A DNA stretch of 5,712 nucleotides from Candidatus Portnoybacteria bacterium CG10_big_fil_rev_8_21_14_0_10_36_7 (GTDB lineage: Bacteria > Patescibacteriota > Minisyncoccia > Portnoybacterales > PFDW01), in the NCBI GenBank assembly GCA_002793835.1, contig PFDW01000052.1, positions 3,800-9,511 on the forward strand. Reading direction: 5' to 3'. Every line of letters starts with the position of its first letter. Within the stretch, counting starts at the first letter, position 1. Shown one piece after another: positions 1-5,712 of this stretch. The translations under genes were made by a program, and so were the position numbers. The notes beneath the pieces were generated by a model that saw nothing but the letters and a program-made list of their open reading frames with translations, was not told where the DNA came from and did no database searches.

Positions 1-103
1 ACGAGTAGAAATTTGGAACGAAGCATCATGGATTCAGTATAAAGAAAAGATTGAAAAGGAAGTTGGCAATTTAGCGGAAAAAATGGGTCAGCTAGGAATT
101 TAA
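1..103 (+). CDS. mraZ: MraZ C-terminal end (partial; 5' end outside window)
   Basis: Reading from base 2, the last 33 codons are open and end in TAA at 101-103. The peptide begins RVEIWNEASWIQYKEK and ends in MGQLGI. The IEIW-like motif, the following W-x-x-Y, the charged helix and the short LGI-type tail match the end of MraZ. MraZ is an AbrB-fold DNA-binding protein that in studied bacteria controls the dcw operon it heads. Its position directly before rsmH is the classic arrangement and supports the call. The N-terminal AbrB repeats and any promoter or MraZ-binding repeats lie outside the window, so regulation cannot be judged. The fragment is short, so the call rests on the tail motif plus synteny. 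Confidence 0.82.
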   Translation, partial: RVEIWNEASWIQYKEKIEKEVGNLAEKMGQLGI

Positions 104-132
104 AAAATAATGAATAGAAATAAATAAAAAAA

Positions 133-1020
133 GTGCATAAGCCAGTTTTACTTGATAAGATATTAAAAGTTTTTGATCCACAGTCAAATGAAAATTATAT
201 TGACTGTACGATTAATGGCGGAGGACATAGTTTAGCTATTCTAGATTTAATAAAGCCAAAAGGTAAAGTACTTGGAATTGATTGGGACAGAACTTTAATT
301 GATTTATTAGGAGCACAAGTCAATTCAGATGACGCCGAAAGGTTGATATTGGTATCTGCGAATTACGCACATTTAAAAAATATCGTAAAAGATAATTTAT
401 CTGGAGAGGTTAGTGGAATTTTATTTGATTTAGGTTTTTCCTCATATCATATAGAAGGAAGCCGTGGTGGATTCTCGTTCTTACGTAACGAAGAGTTAGA
501 TATGAGATATAACCGGCAAGGTGATTTACCGACAGCTAGGGAATTACTAGCTAGCTTGGATGAGGAAGAGTTGGTTGGAATATTTAAGAATTACGGACAA
601 GAGAGATTTTCAAAAAATATTGCACGGGCAATAGTTGAGCAACGAACAAAATCTCCTATCAAAACAACCAACGATTTAGTATCGATTATAGAAGGGGCGG
701 TGCCTGGAAAATATAGACACGGGAAAATACATTTTGCTACAAGATCTTTTCAGGCCTTAAGAATTGCTGTAAACCGAGAACTTGAGAATATCAAGCAGGG
801 CATTGGTTCTGCAATCGAAATTTTAAGAAGTGGAGGCAAGCTATCGGTTATATCATTTCATTCGCTAGAAGACTCGGTTGTAAAAAATCTTTTACGAGAA
901 GCAGAGGCCAAAAAAGAAGTTTTAATACTTACTAAAAAACCAATTATGGCTTCAGCAAGAGAAAATAATGAGAATCGTCGAGCGCGGAGTGCAAAGTTAA
1001 GAATTGTTCAAAAAATTTAA
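133..1020 (+). CDS. rsmH: 16S rRNA (cytosine(1402)-N4)-methyltransferase RsmH
   Basis: This cytoplasmic SAM-dependent enzyme methylates N4 of C1402 in the 16S rRNA decoding centre. At 295 residues it is near the usual 300-320. Family motifs appear in order: HKPVLL at the N-terminus, the SAM-binding loop DCTINGGGHS (residues 24-33), the acidic GIDWD (48-52), FDLGFSS, RGGFSF followed by LDMRYN, then FATRSFQALRIAVNREL, SVISFHSLED and the basic tail NRRARSAKLRI. The start is a GTG at 133. It places HKPVLL exactly where the family begins, and the only nearby upstream ATG (110) runs into a stop after five codons. No Shine-Dalgarno motif precedes it, only an A-rich stretch. It lies 29 bases after mraZ and 5 bases before the ftsL-like gene, so cotranscription is likely. 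Nothing essential appears missing. Confidence 0.97.
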   Translation: MHKPVLLDKILKVFDPQSNENYIDCTINGGGHSLAILDLIKPKGKVLGIDWDRTLIDLLGAQVNSDDAERLILVSANYAHLKNIVKDNLSGEVSGILFDLGFSSYHIEGSRGGFSFLRNEELDMRYNRQGDLPTARELLASLDEEELVGIFKNYGQERFSKNIARAIVEQRTKSPIKTTNDLVSIIEGAVPGKYRHGKIHFATRSFQALRIAVNRELENIKQGIGSAIEILRSGGKLSVISFHSLEDSVVKNLLREAEAKKEVLILTKKPIMASARENNENRRARSAKLRIVQKI

Positions 1021-1025
1021 TAATA

Positions 1026-1352
1026 ATGAATACAAACTATCAAGCAAGCTTAAATAGACATAGAAAAACCGCGGGAATTTTGTCTTTAAATGTGGCAATT
1101 ATAGTTTTGTTGATTGTCGCGTCTGTTGCCAGCGTGACTATTTCTAGTGGGAGTGTCGCTCAAGAGTATAAGATGCGTGATATGCAAAAGATCTTACGGC
1201 AGTTAGAGGAGCAGAATAAAAATTTGAATAACGAAATGGTAAAAATTAAATCTTCGCAAAGTCTAGATACATCTTCAATCAAAGACACTCTAGCGCCAGT
1301 GCAGAAAATTAATTATTTAAGAGGGCCAGTGGACAGCGTAGCACAAAAATAA
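1026..1352 (+). CDS. ftsL: FtsL/DivIC-like septum protein (single-pass, coiled coil)
   Basis: This 108-residue protein has a short basic cytoplasmic tail (residues 1-17, RHRK), one hydrophobic membrane segment (about 18-39) and a predicted coiled coil (about 47-77). Hydrophobic residues there are spaced in heptads: M50, M53, I56/L57, L60, N64, L67, M71, I74. A loose C-terminal tail follows. This is the FtsL/DivIC architecture. FtsL sequences diverge so much that topology and position between rsmH and ftsI carry most of the weight. FtsL-type proteins pair with DivIC/FtsB and activate FtsW-FtsI at the septum, with the coiled coil outside the membrane. The start is ATG 1026, five bases after the rsmH stop, with an A/T-rich upstream and no Shine-Dalgarno motif. 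The symbol is assigned by context; no diagnostic catalytic motif exists for this family. Confidence 0.72.
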   Translation: MNTNYQASLNRHRKTAGILSLNVAIIVLLIVASVASVTISSGSVAQEYKMRDMQKILRQLEEQNKNLNNEMVKIKSSQSLDTSSIKDTLAPVQKINYLRGPVDSVAQK

Positions 1353-1358
1353 AATTTA

Positions 1359-3113
1359 ATGCATATGTTAAGAAAGCGGAAAATATCACAGCGGATTGTG
1401 ATTTTAGAAATTTTTTTTATTTTGATTGGAGCGGCCATTGCCGTTCGTTTATTTTATTTGCAAGTTTTTATGCATGAAGTTTATGCTGAAAAAGCGGAGT
1501 TACAACAAACTTCTACAAAAAAAATTACGCCAGATAGGGGAGAAATATATATGCACGATTTATCACTTGAAAAAAGAAGTCCAGAACAAAATAATTTAGT
1601 GGCGGTAGCGCTAAACAAAAAGTTCCCGATGATTTATGTGTCACCCAATGAGATTCCCGAGGAAGAAAGGGAGAGTACAGCAAATTCTTTGGCTGGCATA
1701 TTGTCGATTGATAGTGGCGAAATATTAAAAAAATTATCAGTTGCTGATGATCCATATGAACCACTCAAGCATAAATTAGACGTTGACACAACAAATAAAA
1801 TTAAGCAGTTAAATTTAGCAGGTGTGCATTTGTTGGATGAATATTGGAGATATTATCCTAATGGTAGATTGGCGGGGCCTGTAATTGGTTTTGTTAGTTC
1901 GGCTACAGAAAGAAAGGTGGGCCAATATGGTGTTGAAGGGTATTATGAAGATATTCTTTCTGGCCAAAGCGAAGTATCAAAATTGAATAATGATGCATTG
2001 GGATACTTATTTTTTGGGAATAGTGATGAAGTAGGGGGTTTTAAAAATGGTGATAGTTTGGTTTTGACATTGGACCAAAATATAGAGTGGCAATTAGAAA
2101 CAAAATTAAAAGATATTGCCGATAAATTGGGCTCGGCATCAGCCTGCGGAATTATTATGGAACCACAAACAGGACGTATTTTAGCTATGACGGCATTGCC
2201 AGGCTTTGACCCAAATGAGTACTCCAAGGTTAACAGCATCAGTGATTTCTCTAATTCTTGTGTCCAAACTCCATATGAGCCGGGGTCGGTGATGAAGCCG
2301 ATAACTATGTCGGCTGGAATTGATATGGGGTTGGTTAGCCCTCAAAGTACTTTTGAAGATACAGGTGTTGTAAAAATTGGTTCTTATGAAATCAAAAATA
2401 ATTTAAATAAGCAGTATGGGCAGGCGACTATGACTAATGTTTTAGAGAACTCTATCAATACCGGAGCAGTTTTTGTAGAGCAAGCATTGGGTAGAGAAAA
2501 TTTTTTGAAATATTTTTTTGATTTTGGACTAGACAAAATCACCGGAATCGATTTAGCCAGTGAGGCTAAAAGTAATTTTTCAAATTTAAAACAAAAAGCA
2601 GAAATAAACTTTGCTACGGCTAGTTTTGGACAAGGTGTCGCCGTAACACCAATTCAAATGATTACTGCCTTAGGCGCTTTGGCAAATAATGGTACTAGAA
2701 TGAAGCCCTATATTGTAGATAAGATTTTGCATACTGATGGGTCAGAAACTATTACAAAGCCTCAAGAAGTCGCTCAAGTTATAAAGACTGAAACAGCAAA
2801 TCAGTTATCAGCGATGTTGGTTAGTGCGAGTAAAATGCCTTTTTACAAAATGCCTTTAAAAGAGTCTTATTATATGGCGGTTAAAACCGGAACGGCACAG
2901 ATTGCTAATTTAACTGAGGGAGGTTATTATACTGATGAAGTAAATCACTCATTTATTGGTTTTGTGCCGGCATTTGATCCGAAATTTATTGTTTACTTGA
3001 AGCTGGAGAAACCTCATGGAGTTAATTTTGCAGTCAGCTCATTGGCGCCGATGTTTAGTGAGTTAGCTCAATATATGTTAACTTACTTCGAGGTCCCGCC
3101 AGACATTCGCTAA
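1359..3113 (+). CDS. ftsI: Class B penicillin-binding protein, FtsI-type septal transpeptidase
   Basis: This is a membrane-anchored DD-transpeptidase that cross-links peptidoglycan at the division site, partnered by FtsW and FtsL in known systems. It has 584 residues. A basic N-terminus (RKRKISQR) precedes one membrane anchor (about 12-37). The dimerisation domain begins with PDRGEIY, where the usual following DRNG-like stretch is degenerate. A YYPNGRLAGPVIGFV segment follows near residue 170. The transpeptidase domain starts near 225 and contains all three active-site motifs: S310-V-M-K313 within EPGSVMKP, S365-I-N367, and K509-T-G511 within VKTGTAQI. S310 is the expected acylated serine. 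The domain ends close to the C-terminus with no PASTA repeats. ATG 1359 is used; ATG 1365 is possible and would remove only two residues. A T8 run (1411-1418) and a T7 run (2513-2519) are both in frame. A PBP2-type elongation role is less likely given the location beside ftsL. Confidence 0.95.
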   Translation: MHMLRKRKISQRIVILEIFFILIGAAIAVRLFYLQVFMHEVYAEKAELQQTSTKKITPDRGEIYMHDLSLEKRSPEQNNLVAVALNKKFPMIYVSPNEIPEEERESTANSLAGILSIDSGEILKKLSVADDPYEPLKHKLDVDTTNKIKQLNLAGVHLLDEYWRYYPNGRLAGPVIGFVSSATERKVGQYGVEGYYEDILSGQSEVSKLNNDALGYLFFGNSDEVGGFKNGDSLVLTLDQNIEWQLETKLKDIADKLGSASACGIIMEPQTGRILAMTALPGFDPNEYSKVNSISDFSNSCVQTPYEPGSVMKPITMSAGIDMGLVSPQSTFEDTGVVKIGSYEIKNNLNKQYGQATMTNVLENSINTGAVFVEQALGRENFLKYFFDFGLDKITGIDLASEAKSNFSNLKQKAEINFATASFGQGVAVTPIQMITALGALANNGTRMKPYIVDKILHTDGSETITKPQEVAQVIKTETANQLSAMLVSASKMPFYKMPLKESYYMAVKTGTAQIANLTEGGYYTDEVNHSFIGFVPAFDPKFIVYLKLEKPHGVNFAVSSLAPMFSELAQYMLTYFEVPPDIR

Positions 3114-3117
3114 TAAA

Positions 3118-4395
3118 ATGTTATCAAAATTATTACAATTATTACTGAAGAATTTCGCTAAATTAATTTTAGCGAGATATCGGCTAATAGTCGTTGGTAT
3201 TACTGGAAATATTGGGAAAACTTCTGCCAAGGAAGCTATTTACCATGTTTTGTCCAAAAAATTTGTTTGTAGAAAAAGTGAAAAAAGCTACAACAATCCA
3301 ATTGGAGTCCCATTAACAATTATTGGTTGCGAGTCTCCTGGCAGATCAATTTTGGGTTGGGTTAGAGTAATATTTAAAGCAATTTCTTTGGTAGTAATAT
3401 TCAATCACGATTATCCAAAGATTTTAATTATGGAGTTTGGGGCTGATGAGCCGGGCGGAATAAAAAATTTAGTTAGTTGGGTCCCAATTAAAGTTGGTGT
3501 AGTTACAGCTATTGGTGACATCCCAGTGCACATTGAATTTTTTGGCAGTAGGAATGAATTAGTTAAAGAAAAAGCTAGCCTAGTAGAATCTCTTTCAGCC
3601 GATGGGCAGGCGATTTTGAATTATGACTATCAAGATGTTCGTCAGATGAATAGACTTTCTAAGGCTCCCGTGTCTTTCTATGGATTAAGTCAGCCTGCCG
3701 ATATTTATCTTTCAGAAATAAAGTTTAGTTCTAGCGTGTCTGAGCCAGTGGCGCATTTTAAATTAAATTACAATGGCAATACGGTTCCAGTAAGAATGAA
3801 CAATATTTTAGGCAAGCATCAATTATATTCGGCAGTAGTTGCGGTATCGGTTGGCACATATTTTGGAATGAATTTGGTAGAAATGGCGCAGGCTTTACAA
3901 GATTTTCAGCCTCCACCAGGCAGAATGCGACCGATAAAAGGAATAAAAGGAACATTGATAATTGACGATAGTTATAATGCATCGCCAACGCCGGTTCTTT
4001 CCGCATTGGATACAATGGCCAGATATGAAAATTGTCGCAAGATTGCTATTTTAGGAGACATGACAGAATTAGGTGAATATACAGAAAAAGCGCATAAGCA
4101 AATAGGTGAGCGGGTAGCTGAAGTTGCTGATACATTATTTGCAGTTGGGGATTGTTCTAAATTTACAGCTGACTCTGCCAAAAAAGCGGGGATGAAAGAA
4201 GAAAAAATTAGGGAGTTTGAAACAAGTGACGAAGCACGATTAGCGGTCCAAGACTATATTAAAAAAGGAGACTTGATTTTAATCAAGGGCTCTCAATCAA
4301 TGAGAATGGAAAAAATAGTTGAAGAAATTATGGCAGAACCGGAAAAAGCTAATCAGTTTTTAGTTCGTCATGATTTTCTATGGAAAAATAAGTAG
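3118..4395 (+). CDS. murF: MurF-type UDP-N-acetylmuramoyl-peptide–D-alanyl-D-alanine ligase lacking domain 1
   Basis: This Mur ligase probably adds D-Ala-D-Ala to UDP-MurNAc-tripeptide with ATP in the cytoplasm. It has 425 residues. Visible motifs are the P-loop GITGNIGKTSAKE (27-39, K34), SYNNPIGVPLTII (57 onward), the acidic MEFGADEPGG (E106), HIEFFGS (138-144) with K152 as the likely carbamylated lysine, IDDSYNASP (282-290) and GDMTELG (313-319). SYNNPIG-PLT and the DSYNASP and GDM-ELG signatures favour MurF over MurC, MurD or MurE. In typical MurF the P-loop lies roughly 100 residues in. Here only about 26 residues precede it, and they are hydrophobic/basic (MLSKLLQLLL start), possibly a membrane-associating helix. 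The start is not a miscall: the frame is closed by TAA at 3079-3081 with no start codon between that stop and ATG 3118. The gene begins four bases after the ftsI stop and ends in TAG. The exact peptide substrate is inferred. Confidence 0.9.
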   Translation: MLSKLLQLLLKNFAKLILARYRLIVVGITGNIGKTSAKEAIYHVLSKKFVCRKSEKSYNNPIGVPLTIIGCESPGRSILGWVRVIFKAISLVVIFNHDYPKILIMEFGADEPGGIKNLVSWVPIKVGVVTAIGDIPVHIEFFGSRNELVKEKASLVESLSADGQAILNYDYQDVRQMNRLSKAPVSFYGLSQPADIYLSEIKFSSSVSEPVAHFKLNYNGNTVPVRMNNILGKHQLYSAVVAVSVGTYFGMNLVEMAQALQDFQPPPGRMRPIKGIKGTLIIDDSYNASPTPVLSALDTMARYENCRKIAILGDMTELGEYTEKAHKQIGERVAEVADTLFAVGDCSKFTADSAKKAGMKEEKIREFETSDEARLAVQDYIKKGDLILIKGSQSMRMEKIVEEIMAEPEKANQFLVRHDFLWKNK

Positions 4396-4413
4396 CCTGT
4401 GGAAAACGATTGA

Positions 4414-4443
4414 TTGTTTTTATATCCAGATTAAGTGTATAAT
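4414..4443 (+). promoter_or_regulatory. Putative sigma-70-type promoter for the downstream secreted-protein gene
   Basis: A perfect TATAAT lies at 4438-4443, preceded directly by TG. A weak -35 candidate, TTGTTT, is at 4414-4419 with an 18-base spacer. The -10 box is the left arm of a short dyad (TATAAT-AAG-ATTATA, 4438-4452), which could be chance in AT-rich DNA. It lies just after murF and ahead of the broken gene starting at 4609. If used, it gives a leader of about 155-160 bases. The position in the only sizeable intergenic gap supports it; the poor -35 and the AT richness weaken it. Confidence 0.45.
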
Positions 4444-4455
4444 AAGATTATAGCA

Positions 4456-4479
4456 ATCGATTTTTAGAAATAAAACGAT
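4456..4479 (+). other. AU-rich hairpin with GAAA loop in the murF downstream gap
   Basis: Left arm ATCG(A)TTTTTA (4456-4466) pairs with TAAAACGAT (4471-4479) around the loop GAAA (4467-4470), with the A at 4460 bulged. A GAAA loop is a stable GNRA tetraloop in RNA. No T-run follows, so it does not look like an intrinsic terminator for murF. It falls just after the predicted transcription start of the next gene, so it would sit near the 5' end of that mRNA and might protect it. The stem is mostly A-U, so chance is a real alternative. Confidence 0.3.
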
Positions 4480-4551
4480 AAAAGTAGAACTAATTTAATT
4501 AGGTTATTTAGATTTATAAATTAATAAAAAATAATCATGTAGTTTCTATTA

Positions 4552-4585
4552 AGCAACGTCGTGTCATCTCATTTATGATGTTGCT
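4552..4585 (+). other. Hairpin in the leader just upstream of the secreted-protein start
   Basis: AGCAACGTC (4552-4560) pairs with GATGTTGCT (4577-4585), a 9-bp stem with one G-U wobble and a 16-base loop. It is the most G+C-rich stem in an otherwise AT-rich gap and ends 23 bases before the ATG at 4609. No U-tract follows on the + strand, so it is not a classic terminator. It could be a 5' untranslated structure or a protein-binding dyad. No known riboswitch or leader family was recognised. Confidence 0.4.
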
Positions 4586-4608
4586 AAGAGCGAATACACT
4601 AAATTCTT

Positions 4609-5712
4609 ATGAATAATATAAGAAAAGAAATAAGTATACTAATCACCGTAGTGTCTTTTGTTTTTTTGTATTCAATGTGGGTAGCGTTTTTGCGGAAGAC
4701 GTAGGGCAAGTTAATTTTATTTTGGAAGATGTCTTTATGCCAACTGTCAGCATTGATAATTTAAGTATTGTGTCGATTTCTAGAGGTAGCGTCCGAGGCG
4801 CATTTGATATGAGTAATTTAGATATTGATAGTGGAAATTTGGTTGGGCTGGGGTATCAGATAAGTTTAAGAAAAATAAGTGATGTGGGTTTGATAGATGT
4901 TTATAACGAGCCAACTAGATCTATTCTCCGTCAAGGTAAAATAAAAAATATTGATTTTGTATATAAGTACCTTATTAATATTTCTTCAGAGGAATATAAG
5001 ATTATAGTCTTGGCTACTTGGCCATCTGGTGGTTATACTTTTGCTACATCATTAGAGAAGTCAGTAAATTTAGAAGGGAATGGTATATTTTTTAGACATT
5101 TTGTCTAAAAGTTGTCAGATATTAAAAAACAATCAAGTTCTTGAGTTTCAATCGGCGCCTCTTTATCAAGCTGGGGGAAAATTAACCGTTAAATGCTTGG
5201 TAGTGAATAATTTAGCGAAGCAAATAGAGGTCTTGCCTAAGGTGACGGTAGAGAGCTATCAAGACCATCATTTTATTCGAGAATTAGTTTTGCCGTCTAT
5301 TTCGTTTGAGCCCGGCGCTGAAAAAGAATTTATTTTTGGCTTACCGTGAATTGAACAGACGAATATACATACAGCAGTCGTGAGGCTTTATGGCGATAAT
5401 TTGCATTCGTCTATGATGATAACGTTTTCATGGGTAACGGCTGGTACAACAGAAAGAATTATTTCTGTTTCTCTAAAAGAGTCCCAATATAAGGCTGGTG
5501 AAACAGCTAATGTGCGAGTTACATATGGAGGGCCACCTGATTGGTATTGGAATACCAATCAGTCGTCTGACGCAAGCTTAGGTGAAAAAATAATCGGGAT
5601 AATGAAGTATGTGGGCAATTTAGAAAAGATTTTGGGAGTTGGGACATTAAATTAAAGGGAACAAAAATATTAACTGGTCTGTATGCTTGGTTTGGGTCGG
5701 CATCTAATATAG
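4609..5712 (+). pseudogene. Disrupted gene for a secreted/surface protein with Ig-like beta segments (3' end outside window)
   Basis: ATG 4609 starts a classic signal peptide: MNNIRKE, then a long hydrophobic core. The frame stops at 4702-4704 (TAG). Shifting at the T7 run (4661-4667) joins it to the frame reading NVGSVFAEDVGQ, which supplies a good signal peptidase I site (VFA-ED). That frame runs to a stop at 5106-5108. Shifting back at the T6 run (5088-5093) continues it as FLDILSKSCQIL. An in-frame TGA (5347-5349) interrupts between FGLP and IEQTNIHT. The same frame continues to TAA 5653-5655, while the frame from 5637 (SWDIKLKG...YAWFGSASNI) stays open to the window edge. The joined product would exceed 360 residues. 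Its middle is beta-rich, with YQAGGKLTVKCLV and YKAGETANVRVTY 108 residues apart, suggesting tandem Ig/CARDB-like domains. I do not recognise the exact family or function. Read naively it appears as three separate hypothetical proteins starting at 4677, 5080 and 5380; these are fragments of one gene. Confidence 0.75.
5537..5562. repeat. Perfect 12-bp inverted repeat with 2-base spacer
   Basis: CTGATTGGTATT (5537-5548) and AATACCAATCAG (5551-5562) are exact reverse complements separated by GG. The palindrome sits inside the broken secreted-protein gene, encoding part of PPDWYWNTNQS just after the second Ig-like strand. Flanking bases do not extend the pairing. No T-run follows on either side, so a terminator is unlikely. 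It may be a hairpin hot spot for mutation, a recombination site or chance; 12 exact pairs with mixed base composition makes chance less attractive. Confidence 0.7.

Noticed and set aside
110..127. ATG at 110 as an alternative rsmH start
   Set aside because: The frame meets TAA after five codons; GTG 133 matches the family N-terminus.
1525..1764. Minus-strand open frame of 79 codons opposite ftsI
   Set aside because: It lies wholly opposite a well-supported gene, has no recognisable motif, and fits a chance shadow frame.
1943..2239. Minus-strand open frame of 98 codons opposite ftsI
   Set aside because: It overlaps the transpeptidase domain coding region with no domain or start signal of its own.
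3758..4181. Two minus-strand open frames opposite murF
   Set aside because: They overlap conserved murF motifs and show no protein-like features or start context.
4398..4406. TGTGGAAAA, one mismatch from a DnaA box (TGTGGATAA)
   Set aside because: It is a single isolated copy directly after the murF stop, with no cluster of boxes and no dnaA/dnaN nearby, so it does not support an origin.
4396..4608. tRNA, riboswitch or intrinsic terminator after murF
   Set aside because: No cloverleaf, no known riboswitch core, and none of the stems is followed by a U-tract.
4575..4616. Short frame ATGATGTTGCTAAGAG... of 13 codons in the gap
   Set aside because: It overlaps the leader hairpin and the next start, and is too short and featureless to call a leader peptide.

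Overview
The window is AT-rich (about one-third G+C by eye). All recognisable genes lie on the + strand. It holds a stretch of a division and cell wall (dcw) cluster followed by one broken gene. The layout and protein styles suggest a Candidate Phyla Radiation (Patescibacteria) bacterium. The clues are a MurF without the usual N-terminal substrate domain, a minimal FtsL-like protein, a compact class B penicillin-binding protein, very short intergenic gaps and starts without Shine-Dalgarno motifs. This placement is inference; no rRNA or other marker settles it.

Region 1 (1-4395) is the dcw cluster. It starts with the last 33 codons of mraZ. Then come rsmH (16S rRNA cytosine methyltransferase), a small single-pass coiled-coil protein in the ftsL position, ftsI (class B transpeptidase with its three catalytic motifs intact) and a MurF-type Mur ligase. 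Gaps between genes are 4 to 29 bases, so the block is probably one transcript. MurF builds the pentapeptide precursor in the cytoplasm, FtsI cross-links it at the septum, and the FtsL-like protein would be its membrane partner. murE, which usually lies between ftsI and murF, is absent here.

Region 2 (4396-4608) is a 213-base gap. It holds a reasonable promoter with a perfect TATAAT, followed by an AT-rich leader with two hairpins. No U-tract terminator or RNA gene was seen.

Region 3 (4609 to the window end) is a secreted or surface protein gene that does not read as one frame. Joining the frames gives a clean signal peptide, an N-terminal segment, then two segments with the same Y-x-A-G beta-strand motif 108 residues apart. 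The reading frame is broken in at least four places: a T7 run in the signal peptide, a T6 run, an in-frame TGA, and a shift near 5600-5640. A perfect 12-bp inverted repeat lies in its 3' part. The 4.2 kb of cluster genes upstream are undamaged despite T7 and T8 runs, so real gene decay is favoured over general sequencing error, though local low read quality cannot be excluded. I found no convincing new multi-gene system.
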